A stretch of DNA of 64,000 nucleotides from Erpobdella octoculata (taxonomy: Eukaryota > Annelida > Clitellata > Hirudinida > Erpobdellidae). The notes under the pieces are model-generated. The model was not told the DNA's origin, did not search any database, and was given only the letters and a program-made list of their open reading frames with translations. Below, in pieces: positions 12,464 through 24,053 of the stretch. The stretch is from contig OZ022239.1 in NCBI GenBank assembly GCA_963978895.1, positions 13,252,274 through 13,316,273 of the forward strand, read 5' to 3'. A program made the position numbers and the translations under genes. Each line of letters begins with the position of its first letter. Positions within the stretch are counted from its first letter, which is position 1.

Positions 12464-13080
12464 ATGGAACCTCGACAGGAAACAGAATCAAAAACGCGTC
12501 GAATTGTGTCAACAAACTTGGACGATCTCTTTGTGCCATTAAAGCGGCTCCCAGACAAGGATGAAAACTTGGCGAAAAAAGTTTCTATCTTTTTTGTTAC
12601 TTATGATCGGTGGTGTTGATGTTGAATTGTTTTTTTTTGTTTCGACCATTTATAATGTTTTTATTCATTTAATTTTTGTCCATTTTATTAATTAACTCGA
12701 AGTACTATAATCCGTATACTAATAATGTTTTTTTTTCGTTCTCAATTTACAGTATTTCAATAGGCTACTACAGTACTGAAATAATAAAGTGGGTTCAACT
12801 CCCATTTACCGCATGTTAGTCCATGTTATTAAAAATTTGCAAAAACAGTTGCTTTCATAAAAAGCTTAGCTACATTTTGCAAAGAACAGTTTTCTGGTTT
12901 TTTAGCTTAAATAAATTGAATATTTATTCAGGTTTGCGCAGTATTTTTTAAAAACCAAGTCAATTCAGTTTTATTTACAGGTTGTTTTTACAAACTATCA
13001 ATGATCCAGAAGTTGATCTTGATAGTCTTTGGGTTGCTAAGGATGGACGTGTACATAAATGCTTCAAACTGTCTCTGTAA
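12464..13080 (+). CDS. candidate two-exon end of an unknown gene
   Basis: An open frame from the ATG at 12464 to 12609 encodes a charged stretch (MEPRQETESKTRRIV... LKRLPDKDENLAKK). A second piece at 12981-13080 begins directly after a strong acceptor (TTTTATTTACAG). It reads INDPEVDLDSLWVAKDGR... and ends KCFKLSL before TAA. Joining at a weak GT donor at 12610 keeps frame (intron phase 2). The 3' piece looks like a genuine terminal exon by composition and splice signal. The 5' piece and the donor are much less certain. No family is recognised. Confidence 0.3.
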
Positions 13081-13703
13081 TGGCAGACAAACATAAGGCT
13101 TAAAAGAATATAATTAGAGTAGTGTGAAACTGGATAAGTTGAAAAAAAGAAGTTTAAAAAGCTAGAAAAATGTAAAAATGAATATTCATGAGAAAAAACT
13201 TGAGGAGTGAAAAAAAATTTGAATTAAAAAAGTTTGAAATTGAACAATAAGCACATGCACTTAAGTTTAAATGTATTCAACAATCTTTAAATTTTGAAAG
13301 TGTTGTAATAATTATTTTTCCTCAATTACATAGCTTTGATTAGAATTTGAAAAGAATCAATTAGTTCCTTTTTAATGACTTTTTCTTCAGAGCAGTTTGA
13401 AGCAATATTGAGGTAAATAGTTTAAAAAAATTAAACAAATGAAAAAACAAATTTTAAAATAGTTTAATTATTTTTTAATTAGAAATTCAAGAAAAATTTT
13501 TTTCAAATTTTTTGTTTTCAATTATATAAAGAAACTGGTTTTATTTTTTTTCTTTGGTTGTTATTTTGTTTCTTTGGTTGTTATTTTTTTCTTAAAGGGT
13601 TATAGATACTTTTTGGAATAAAAACAGTATTTTTATTATTTTTATTTTTATTACATTTATTTCATTCTATATTACAGTTATTACTCTCAATTATATATAG
13701 ATA
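13081..13703. other. AT-rich spacer, no gene recognised
   Basis: Low-complexity A/T-rich sequence with short homopolymer runs and nothing recognisable. It contains AATAAA-like hexamers but no supported transcript end. Confidence 0.5.

Positions 13704-15121
<1,418 letters not shown>

Positions 15122-15200
<79 letters not shown>
15122..15200. repeat. (TA)n microsatellite
   Basis: Pure TA of about 79 bp, ending exactly at the CTAG end of the next Helitron. Confidence 0.97.
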
Positions 15201-15201
<1 letters not shown>

Positions 15202-15769
15202 TAGCGGGGTTACCCGGCGTTGCCCGGGGTTTTTAGAGGTTTTTCTAATGTTTGTCTCTCTCGCTCCCGTTCCCTTCTCCACTTTCCCGTTTTCGTAGCG
15301 TTCCCGGTCGCTTTTCCGCTCTCGGTCGTTTTCCAGCTCCCGGTCGCTTTCCCGCTCAGAAGTTTTGTTATCGATTTTCTCTCTTGCTCGCGTTTCCTTC
15401 CAAGCTTGCTCACCCGATTCCAGTCGCTTTCCGCGTTCCCGGTCGCTTTCCGCGTTCCCGGTCGCTTTCCCGTTCCCGGTCGCTTTCCCGTTCCCGGTCG
15501 CTTTCCCGTTCTCGGTCGCTTTCCCGTTCCCGGTCGCTTTCCCGTTCCCGGTCGCTTTCCCGTTCCCGGTCGCTTTCCCGTTCCCGGTCGCTTTCCCGTT
15601 CCCGCTCACGCTTGCTCTCCCGTTCCCGGTCATGCTTGCTCTCCCATTCCCGGTCACGGTTGCTCTCCCGTTCCCGTTCCCGTTCCCGTTCCCGTTCCCG
15701 CTCATTTTCTCTTTTACATTCTTTCATAACTTCTGTTAGCCTATAAAACGCAAAATAGATTTGCTAAGA
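15201..15769 (-). mobile_element. non-autonomous Helitron family A, 5'-truncated
   Basis: The reverse complement ends CCCCGGGCAACGCCGGG, TAACCCCG, CTAG and then T. This is a textbook Helitron 3' end: hairpin, about 8-nt spacer, CTRR, host T. Inward is a long C/T-rich (plus-strand) minisatellite. Sequence resembling the unique part of the family (TAGCCTATAAAACGCAAAATAG) is present near 15735. The TC start is not found, because the copy runs into a short (TA)n at 15770. Confidence 0.78.
15421..15700 (-). repeat. 18-bp GC-rich minisatellite inside a Helitron
   Basis: Around ten to fifteen copies of CCCGGTCGCTTTCCCGTT and close variants, ending in 6-bp CCCGTT units. Because the unit lacks stops, several frames on both strands stay open for over 100 codons (RERESD, GNGKAT and RSRSLS repeats). 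They are not supported as genes. Confidence 0.93.
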
Positions 15770-16138
15770 CTATATATATATATATGAATTTTTGTGGGTT
15801 AGTTTGTCTATTATAGAAACGGGAAAGCGACCCGGAACGGACAGCGAGCGGGAACAGAAAAGCAAGCGTGAGCGGGAATGGGAGAGCAAACGTGAGCGGG
15901 AACGGGGCAGCGACCGGGACGGGAAAACGACCGGGAGCGGAAAAGCGGCCGGGAGCGGGAAAGCGACCGGGAGCGGGAAAGCGACCGGGAGCGGGAAAGC
16001 GACCGGCAGTGGGAAAACGACCGAAAACGGGAAAGCGAACAGGAGTGGGAAAGCAGGTGGGAAAGGAAACGGGAGAGAAAGAGACAAACATTAGAAAAAC
16101 CTCTAAAAAACCTGGGCAACGCCGGGTATCTCCGCTAG
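15770..16138 (+). mobile_element. short non-autonomous Helitron family A, opposite orientation
   Basis: A plus-strand element of about 370 bp. The 5' region has TATATATGAATTTTTGTGGG then TTAGTTTGTCTATTATAG, matching the 5' ends of other copies. The middle has GGGAGCGGGAAAGCGACC minisatellite units. The 3' end is CCTGGGCAACGCCGGG, TATCTCCG, CTAG and T. It lies head-to-head with the copy at 15,201-15,769, so their minisatellites are inverted relative to each other. Confidence 0.75.
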
Positions 16139-16228
16139 TACATACATAAACACACACACAGACACACATACATGCACATACACATACATACATACACACA
16201 TACATACGCACATACATATATATATATA
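16139..16228. repeat. CA/CATA-rich microsatellite
   Basis: Mixed ACACAC and ACATAC units ending in a short (TA)n, lying between two Helitron pieces. Confidence 0.9.
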
Positions 16229-16420
16229 GTTCCCGCTCGCTCACCCGCTCCGCTCCGCTCATTTTGTGACGGATTTCAAAAATTTTTTGTTTATTTTTGA
16301 TTCCCCTTGACTCTCAAGGTTGTGTGAAAATTTCATTACGATCGGATGAATGGTGTAGCAATGCATAAAGGACATTAATATATATACATATATACAAACA
16401 TTCATTTTTATATATATAGA
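16229..16420 (-). mobile_element. Helitron 5'-terminal fragment
   Basis: The minus strand starts TCTATATATATAAAAATGAA at 16420 and continues GTTTGTATATATG. The interior ATTCATCCGATCGTAATG segment resembles non-autonomous Helitron 5' halves. The 3' part is lost in GC-rich CCGCTC repeats and CA repeats. Confidence 0.55.
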
Positions 16421-16449
16421 TATATATATATATATATATATATATCTGT

Positions 16450-16645
16450 TGCATTTTCCTAAAAATTGATGGTTTATTTCTCTACAGAAAATTTGTAGTT
16501 TAAAAAAAAATAATTGTATTCAATTTTATTAAATATCTCATTTCAAAAAATTGGTTCAATCAATTTGAAAATTTAGTAGAATGTAAAATCCGCGACGCAA
16601 ATAAACTCATTAAATTTCAACTTGATTGAATAACGGGAAGTTAGT
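16450..16645 (+). repeat. dispersed repeat B, copy 1
   Basis: Shares with 42.0-42.8 kb (inverted) and 55.25-55.55 kb the blocks AAAAATTGATGGTTTATTTC, TTGGTTCAATCAATTTGAAA and CGCAAATAAACTCATTAAAT. The element type is unknown. The segment also carries a CTACAGAAAATTTGTAG-type block. Confidence 0.5.
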
Positions 16646-16867
16646 TTTTTAGTGTCAAAGGGTCCCAAAGTATGGCTCAAGCAAGCCGGCAAACACGGTA
16701 AAGTTATTATAAAGGACTACTTAACAGGTGAACCGTAAACAATTTCGTTTTTTTTTAAATTCTTTATAACTTTGTAATTCAGTGACTAAACGTCTTTCGA
16801 AAAATATTTTTTGGTTTTTTTATATTTATAAAATAAAACATTAAACCATTAACCACAGCCTTCTAAA

Positions 16868-16933
16868 AATATAATATGTGAAGTATGAGAGGATTGAAAA
16901 TATAAGAAACTATTGAATCAGTATAAAATTAAC
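16868..16933 (+). repeat. dispersed repeat B, left half of a split copy
   Basis: TGTGAAGTATGAGAGGATTG and GAAACTATTGAATCAGTATA match the inverted copy at 42.74-42.84 kb. The copy stops at 16933, where the hAT-like element begins, and resumes after 19950. Confidence 0.6.
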
Positions 16934-17131
16934 TAGAGATGCACTAATACCATAAATATGGCCAATACCGTTACCGATACTCATATTACGAAGGAGGCCG
17001 ATGCCGATACCGATACCCTTCAATATTTAATTATTTATTTGTTACTGTTTATGTAAAAATCACAATATCGGGATTATATTTTATTGAAATATTTCAATAG
17101 AATTCAAATAATAGTTACTTTATAGTTAATA

Positions 17132-19241
17132 CTAGCTGGGTTACCCGGCGTTGCCCGGGGATTTTTTTCTCTCGTTTTCTCTCTGGCTCCCGTTTCCTTA
17201 ACCGCTTGCTTTCCCGTTCCATGTCGCTTTCTCACTCCTGGTCGCATTTCTGCTCAAGGTCGCTTTTCCGGCCCCTGTCTCTTTTACTTTTCCCGATCCC
17301 GGTTGCTTTTACGGTTTACCGCTCCAGCTTGCTCTTCTTTTCGCTCTTCTGTTCCTCCATTAAATTTTAGAGCCTTCTCAATGTGGCTTAGATGGGCTGT
17401 AGCGGAATGCTGTGCACAGTCATCAAAGTTGATCTGTTCTCTCGTTAACACTTTGTTGTTTGGTTTGCTCGTTTAGTTACGTGTGAACTTCCTCAATTTT
17501 AATTAGTGTTCTTTAATGTATTGGTTCCACTCTGCAAGTGTGATCTTCTGCAAAGGCTTATTATGATTGACTGAAGCTGAAAAAAAAAAGAATTTATTAG
17601 TTAACGGCTGCAATAATGTTAAAATCCGCTCATATATCTCAACAGGTTATATTTATTTTAAATACTTGTAAGATTATAAATGCTTACAATAGATTTATCA
17701 CACACTGTTCAACAGCTGCTTTTCGTAAAATCGCTAGTCTTAGTTTTTGAGTTGTTCTTAGTTTTTAAGTGTCATGTCTACAGAAAGCATATAACGCTAC
17801 ATGTGGCATGTTAATAAATGTTGACCCGTGGCTTTGAAAAATGTGATATAAAACACAGATTGAAATAAAACATGAAGTAATAATAATATTAAAAACCTTC
17901 AAAGCATTAACTTAATGAATTTTCCGAGAGTTTTCTGAGATCATCAATTTGGAACAATCGAAGAGTACCACTTTTATTTAGCAAATGATGCAATTATAAA
18001 TTGAACAAAACAGCAGCAGATTGATAGGCTGGCTTGAGAACTTTGTTCATGATTTTGTTGAAACACAAAAATACTGCACTTGCTTTCATTTCTTTCAAAT
18101 TTCATGCACCTCATATATCAGTGAAACTTTTACAATAAATTGGTGTTGCATGTAAGATTTTCTTTAAAATGTAATTTTCTAATTTCCTCTGAAAAGTAAA
18201 AAATAAAATAAGACCAATAAATTAATTCATAATCTTATAGTCATAACTACTCGTGAATAATAATGGTTGTAATGCCATCACATAAAAAAAACTTACCTGC
18301 CCAAAAAAATTTCTCATTTACCGATAGGCTGATAGCAAGCTCGTCGCTCAACAATATTAGATGAGGAACAATTGAAGTCAGAAGCCTTGAACGATAAATA
18401 TGAACAATGAATTTAAATTTATTTTTCCAATCTGCAACTCCTTTTTATAAAACACAAAATGTTAGAGCATAATGATAATCTTATAATAATTAATAATAAT
18501 ATTACATAATTAAACACGTGCAATGCAACAAACGAAACAAATTGAAAGATACACAGTAAATCATGATTTTAAAAACTAAAAACAAATTACCAAAGCTTTG
18601 CCACTTACTTTTGAATGGGAGATATGAACAATGAATTTCTAATTTGATTTAATTTTAATTTGTTAAGTCTGGAACTCTTTTTGTGAAGCACAAAATATCT
18701 CTAAATAGAAGAAATTCCACCTGCAATTTATTGATTAGTCCTGAAATCCAAAGTTATCTAGATTTAAAAAATAAGTTGCTAAAATCAAATATAAAGTTTA
18801 CCGATAGCAGAGCTGTCGTATCGGAGGTGCGGAAGAGAATGAGCCTCAATGAGCTCTATGAAATCAAAACAAAGGTATCCGGCGGCACCATAGATATCTA
18901 TGGGCGGCACTAAACAACACACATATTTATTTAATTTAATATTTATATTTAAAACCTTTAAAACTTAAGAAAAAAAAATTAAAAATATTTTGTATAATTT
19001 AACTATAAATTAATTTTATTTTATTTTGTAGAAAAAAAATTTACTCCAACTTACTACCGCTGACCAAAACGTTTTTTGTCCATAAAATATCAACGGAGAA
19101 ACCAATTTATTTAAAATTTTACAGGAACCACCGTTTGAATAAGATACATAAGTGTGCCAAATTTCAATTAAATCTGTTCGGCCGTTTACATTTTATGTCC
19201 GAACAAACAAACAAACAAACATTTCATTTTTATATATAAGA
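17132..19241 (-). mobile_element. non-autonomous Helitron family A, full length ~2.1 kb
   Basis: The minus strand starts TCTTATATATAAAAATGAAA at 19241 (preceded by A). It ends with the hairpin CCCCGGGCAACGCCGGG, TAACCCAG, CTAG at 17132 and then T. Both host bases fit A^T insertion. The 3' portion has the C/T-rich degenerate minisatellite. The interior is AT-rich without Rep or helicase motifs. A 76-codon plus-strand open frame at 18,683-18,913 is present but unrecognised. Confidence 0.78.
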
Positions 19242-19523
19242 TTTAAAGTTAAATATTCTTAAATTATGGTGCAGGAACATTTGGTTTACACTCGTATATG
19301 GAGAAAGCCTGTTTCTCTTAGGGGTGTTGACATTTCTTTTCTATTTTTTTACATTTTTCACTTTAGGATAAAGCTATTAATTAATTTACTATTTCTATCA
19401 AACCATTCACGCTTATATACCCTGCAATATAATAACGCAATCATCAACCAATATTACGCAATCATTAACTAATATTACGCAACATTAAGTAATTTTGCGC
19501 AATACAAGCATTCTGCGCATGTT

Positions 19524-19754
19524 TAATTTAATTTATTGAACATTATTCATTTAATTTATTGAACATTATTTATTTAATTTATTGAACATTATTTATTTAA
19601 TTTATTGAACATTATTTATTTAATTTATTGAACATTATTTATTTAATTTATTGAACATTATTCATTTAATTTATTGAACATTATTTATTTAATTTATTGA
19701 ACATTATTCATTTAATTTATTGAACATTATTTATTTAATTTATTGAACATTATC
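19524..19754 (+). repeat. 22-bp AT-rich tandem repeat, ~10 copies
   Basis: Units of TTTAATTTATTGAACATTAT plus two bases, differing mainly by TTCATT/TTTATT variants. It lies inside the right part of the hAT-like element. Confidence 0.95.
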
Positions 19755-19950
19755 AATTCAGTTTCTTTGTTTGTAAATAAAGCTTTTCACTTTTAAAATC
19801 TTTGTTGTTATACCAAAACTTTTAATAGAAATAACTAAATAGTCAAAAGTATCGGTATCGGCCAATGACCCTCAAAATTTTACCAGACTGATACTGATAC
19901 CAATACCTGAAAAAGCCAATATCGATACCAATACTATCGGTGCATCTCTA

Positions 19951-20065
19951 GAATTACCCCAATTTTTATTATACATTTTTAAATTTATAAATTAATTTTC
20001 TGTTTTTTAAATAAACTAAAAACTGATGGTTTGATTTTCTAAATAAGATTTTTAATTTGTAAACC
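19951..20065 (+). repeat. dispersed repeat B, right half of a split copy
   Basis: Continues repeat B after the hAT-like element: TTTTAAATAAACTAAAAACT then GATGGTTTGATTT. This matches the order seen at 55.3 kb and, inverted, at 42.1 and 42.7 kb. Confidence 0.55.
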
Positions 20066-20084
20066 TGTGTTTAGAAAGTTTTCA

Positions 20085-20172
20085 TTCATGTAGGACTCGA
20101 ACCCAGACTGTCAAATCGGCTACACCGCCATCATGCAAACGACCTTACCATCTGAGTTACCAAACCATCGCC
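20085..20172 (-). repeat. tRNA-like sequence, probably the head of a SINE
   Basis: On the minus strand an A-box-like TAACTCAGATGG is followed about 45 nt later by a B-box GGTTCGAGTCC. The two boxes are placed as in a tRNA, but the flanks do not form an acceptor stem, so a functional tRNA is unlikely. A worn tRNA-derived SINE or tRNA pseudogene is the better reading. Confidence 0.5.
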
Positions 20173-20400
20173 AAATTTCCAATATTTTTTTTCTTTAACT
20201 AGAATATACAAAAACTTCCTTATTTGTATAAATTTAAAATATAAAAACATAGGAAAGTTTTAAGCCATGATATGTCGTCAACAAATCAAGAAGATGAAAA
20301 TAATGAGGAGAATCCAACAGTTTTTTTTCTCGAAGTCATGACAGATGTCATCATTAAGACATACAAACTCACACGTACAATCAAAACGCACAAGCTCAAG

Positions 20401-20556
20401 TACACACATACACACATACATACACCTGCAGACACATACACACACATACACACACCTGCAGACACATACCCACACATACATACACCTGCAGACTCATACA
20501 CACACATACACACATCTACAGAAACATAAACACATCTACAGAAACATACACACACC
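20401..20556 (+). repeat. 30-bp CA-rich tandem repeat
   Basis: ACACATAC units with a CACCTGCAGACACATAC core recurring every 30 bp (20425, 20455, 20485). The core decays to CATCTACAGAAACATA at the right end. Confidence 0.92.
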
Positions 20557-20819
20557 TACTCGCACAGATCGGCTATGGGACCGATGGGATTTCAACAATA
20601 CATCTAATTGATGTTATCAAAAGTCAAACCGTTGTTATGGTAACCGTAGCGTAATGACCGATCTTTGTTAGTCATGTAACCGATGACTAAATATTGAGTT
20701 AAATCTTTGATAATTGAAAATTGCTTTTCCTATTTTAATTTCCAAGTTCAGTCTTCTAGAAATGTATTTATTTTTGCCAGTTTAATGATAATTAAATTAA
20801 AATCTAAATAAGTAATGAT

Positions 20820-21075
20820 ATATTCTTAAATGGGATGTCATTATTTATTACAGCGTATTTTAATGGGATGCAATAATTTATTATAGCGTATCTTAAATAG
20901 GATGCTATAATTCATTATTGCGTATCTTCAATGAGAAGCCATAATTCATTATCTTCTATAGTATGCTATCCTATCCTATATATTATCTATCCTATTATCC
21001 TATATATGCAATAATTTATTATATCGTATAAATAGTATGCCATCATTTAATATAGCTTATCTTTAATATAGCGTA
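20820..21075 (+). repeat. degenerate ~34-bp tandem repeat
   Basis: Repeats of ATGGGATGCAATAATTTATT followed by ATAGCGTATCTTAA, about five to seven copies with growing divergence to the right. Confidence 0.8.
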
Positions 21076-21736
21076 TGAAAAATAAACAATCAAAATTGCT
21101 TGATTGGACCAGATTATTTTCAACATACCACTTTTCTATTTAGAATTTAAATATTAATTTTTTACATCAGTAAAAATGTTTAATTTTAAATGTTAAAAAT
21201 TAAAAAGATAAGAAATATCATATAAAAAGGAATCTCCATTTAAACGTTTTGTTAAACTGAATTTCATTTCTGAACAAAATTAGTCCAATTAAATCTCAAA
21301 AAATCAGTTTAAGAAATTGAAAAAATAAGATTCCTAGTTTGAAAATAAACTTTTTCATAATTGAAAAAAATGCAAAAATGAGGATTTAAGAAAATGTTAT
21401 ATTTTTATAATAAGAATAATATATATTTGTAACTTTATAATAATGGATTAAAAAATGTTTATTTTCAAACAATAGTTAGTTAATTTTCAAATGATTTATC
21501 TTGCGTTTCTAGTTGTGAAACAATTGTTGGAATTATAATCATCTTCATCGTCATCGTCATCATTATCATCATCCTCTTCATCAACATCTATTTTGACACT
21601 ATTTAAACCTCTATGAAAACGATATATCCGTAGGAACTCTCTAAAATTGGCAATATAATATGAAGGACCAAACTTTTAAAAACTCAGTCTGTTTCAGCTT
21701 GAAGGCTCTACTGCAGTCTATGGCAAAGTAAAAAGA
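21076..21736. other. AT-rich spacer, no gene recognised
   Basis: Includes a short impure ATC-rich trinucleotide stretch near 21,540-21,595. No gene recognised. Confidence 0.5.
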
Positions 21737-21982
21737 TTAGCTGCCGTTGAGCTTGTAAAACCTCATGTGGTTGGTCCTCCTGTGGTTGGTCGTCCTGTGG
21801 TTGTCCTGTGATGGGTCGTCCTGTGGTGGGTCGTCCTGTGGTTGGTTGTCATGTGGTTGGTTGTCCTGTGGTTGGTTGTCCTGTGCAGTAGCAAAAATGT
21901 ACACAAAGCAGACATAATTAATTAGTACAAAAAATCTGACTGATTTGTTTGCGTCTTGCGAAAGCTTCAATGTCATTTTCAT
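21737..21982 (-). CDS. candidate small secreted protein with DNQPQ repeats
   Basis: From the ATG at 21982 there are 81 codons. Residues ~1-17 are basic/polar. A hydrophobic core follows (FFVLINYVCFVYIF), ending in ATAQ, a plausible signal-peptidase site. The mature part is a run of five-residue DNQPQ/DDPPQ units encoded by a 15-bp tandem repeat (21,766-21,885). The plus-strand repeat reads GGTTGGTTGTCCTGT. Signal peptide plus acidic repeat would fit a small secreted protein. Equally, a chance hydrophobic frame could run into a minisatellite. No homologue is recognised. Confidence 0.25.
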   Translation of the reverse strand: MKMTLKLSQDANKSVRFFVLINYVCFVYIFATAQDNQPQDNQPHDNQPQDDPPQDDPSQDNHRTTNHRRTNHMRFYKLNGS

Positions 21983-22032
21983 CCACACTTAAAAGCTTAG
22001 ATCGACACTCCTGCCTATCTTAAATGGACATC

Positions 22033-22771
22033 GTCAATAGGCGCCTGTAGGGGGAGGCAAGGGGAGCACTTACCCTCCCTGGATTTATTGTTTACATTTT
22101 TTAGACAAAAATAGACAAGAAATTGTAATTAAAACATATATAATTAATTGTAACAACTGTGACTTTTTCTATTGTCATATCGATATCATCATCATTATCA
22201 TTATCTTTGGGAATGCATCCCCCCGATGCTCTATTTTTTACTCCATTCATGTTTCTCTAAACACTATGATGCTTGAAAATTATCCAGAATCACTGATTTA
22301 TTTTAGCTTGTATTAGTTAATAGGCTCATGTATAGTTGCTGGCAGTGCTTGCTGTTGTGTAAATGGGTCTTTAAAAAACATTAGTGTGATCTTTTACTGA
22401 TGAATGACTATTGTTTGATTATCTCCTAATTTTTCAACTTTTTCTGCAAAGTCTTAAAGGTACACAAATTTCTATCCAACACTGACAGTTTGGCTGGTTA
22501 GGAAATATAAAACTAAACATTTTTGTAATTTTCAGCGTGTTCTGAAACATTTTTATTATGATGTAAAATAAAATAAAAAAGTTAATTTAAAATTGTACTC
22601 TATATACCCAATTTTAAACAAAAATTTCAAAAAAAATTTGGGGCTTAATTGAGCCCAGAGACCCCACACAATTTTGGAAAAAAAGAAAAAACCGGAGAGA
22701 AAATATGAGAGAAATGGTGAAAAGAAAAAAATAAGAAGCTTGCCCCCTGCAAAAATTCATGCGGGCACCCA
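22033..22771. mobile_element. hAT-like MITE/DNA transposon, ~0.74 kb
   Basis: Flanked on both sides by the perfect 8-mer TGGACATC (22025-22032 and 22772-22779), as expected of a hAT target duplication. The ends are imperfect inverted repeats: GGCGCCTGTAGGGGGAGGCA on the left, and GGGTGCCCGCATG...GGGGGCAAG on the right read from the other strand. The interior is AT-rich, without a transposase. Sequence resembling CACTCCTGCCTATCTTAAAT occurs outside both ends, so the local history is more complex than one insertion. Confidence 0.5.
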
Positions 22772-22779
22772 TGGACATC

Positions 22780-23473
22780 ATACATGTGCCCACTCCTACC
22801 TACCTTAAATAGAAGAACGCCGGAATGGCTTTGCTCTGCTTGTTATCCACATTACCATTACCGAGTTTGTCAGACACGATGGCAGGACTTCTGCATCACA
22901 TCTCGAATGTTTTCTTTTTTCTTGTTAAATCATTTTACATAACTACTAGAACAGCCTTTTAACTAATTTTAACTTGCCTCTCAACACACTGCTGAGGCAT
23001 TAGTAACGACGGTTGAAAACCTTAACACTCTACCACTACAGCCCGTGTTATAAATTAAAAATTGTAAATAAGTAATATTTAACAAGCATTAAATATAAAA
23101 TGTAATAGATTAAAAAAAATTTAAAACAATAAAAAATTATAAAACATTTAATAATAATTTTGTATCATCTAAAAAACATTTAAAACTATAGAAAATAATA
23201 TAAATAATTCAAAAAATAAAATAAATATTTGATAAAACGTTGATAAATAAATAATTAAAAATAAACGTATAAGAGCAAATAAATAATATTTAATAAATAA
23301 TAAAGAGTAAATAAATTAATAAAAAATTGAGAACAAAATCTTTGAAAACCGACAAAAAATTGAAAAACAATTCTTTTTCAATTCTTTTCAACTAATTTTA
23401 CAAAGTTAGAGAAAAACAAAAACTATCTTTTTTAATTTCAATCACGAATTGTAAAAACAAAAATAAAGTTTTT
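22780..23473. other. AT-rich spacer, no gene recognised
   Basis: Mostly A/T with many stops. A short frame starting at 22,823 (MALLCLLSTLPLPSLS...) is too short to support. No RNA gene seen. Confidence 0.5.
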
Positions 23474-23760
23474 GTGAGATTGTGTGTGAGATTGTGTGTG
23501 AGGTTGTATGTGAGATAGTATTTGAGATTATTGGTGAGATTGTATGTGAGATTGTATGTGAGGTTGTATGTGAGATAGTATTTGAGATTATTGGTGAGAT
23601 TGTATGTGAGATTTTATGTGAGATTAAATGTAAGATTGTGTGTGAGAATGTCTGTCATATTGTATGTGAAATTGTATGTGAGACTCTATGTGAAATTATT
23701 TGTGGAACTGCAAATGTGTGTGTATGTGAGATTGTTTGAGACATTTTTGTGATTGAATGA
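23474..23760 (+). repeat. 12-bp tandem repeat with 60-bp higher order
   Basis: Units of TGTGAGATTGTA and variants. A 60-bp super-unit (GTGAGGTTGTATGTGAGATA onward) occurs twice in a row near 23,510-23,630. One frame reads (CEIV)n for 85 codons, an unusual Cys-every-fourth pattern, but it starts and ends with the repeat. Confidence 0.93.
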
Positions 23761-24053
23761 GAAACTGTATGGGAGATTGTTGGTGCAATTGTATGTGTGA
23801 CTGTATGTGAAAAGATGTGTAAGAATGTTTGTCAGAATGGTTAGCTCCAATGGTGTTGATGATGATGAAGGATGAAATAGAGGGCTTAGCAAAAGATTTA
23901 ACCAGAAATCCCTCAAATTCAAAACTTCATCAATCAAGACATCGACATGACATTTTGTTGATATACTTTTTAAGTCGTTCTTTCAAGTAGGTTTCTATTT
24001 TTCAATTTCCAAAACTTATGAGAAAAATATTTACTTAATTTTTTATTAAATTA

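Larger units (their letters stand above)
16934..19950. mobile_element. hAT-like non-autonomous DNA transposon, ~3.0 kb, with nested Helitron
   Basis: The left end TAGAGATGCACTAATACC is the inverted counterpart of the right end GGTGCATCTCTA. Subterminal ATACCGATAC-type repeats lie at both ends. Flanking 8-mers AAATTAAC and GAATTACC agree at 6 of 8 positions, fitting a worn 8-bp hAT target duplication. Flanking repeat B sequence is continuous if the element is removed. No transposase is seen. Most of the interior is a Helitron insertion plus a 22-bp tandem array. Confidence 0.6.

Noticed and set aside
20085..20172. Functional tRNA gene on the minus strand
   Set aside because: A- and B-box words are present, but no acceptor stem or plausible anticodon arm could be drawn. 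A SINE head or tRNA pseudogene is more likely.
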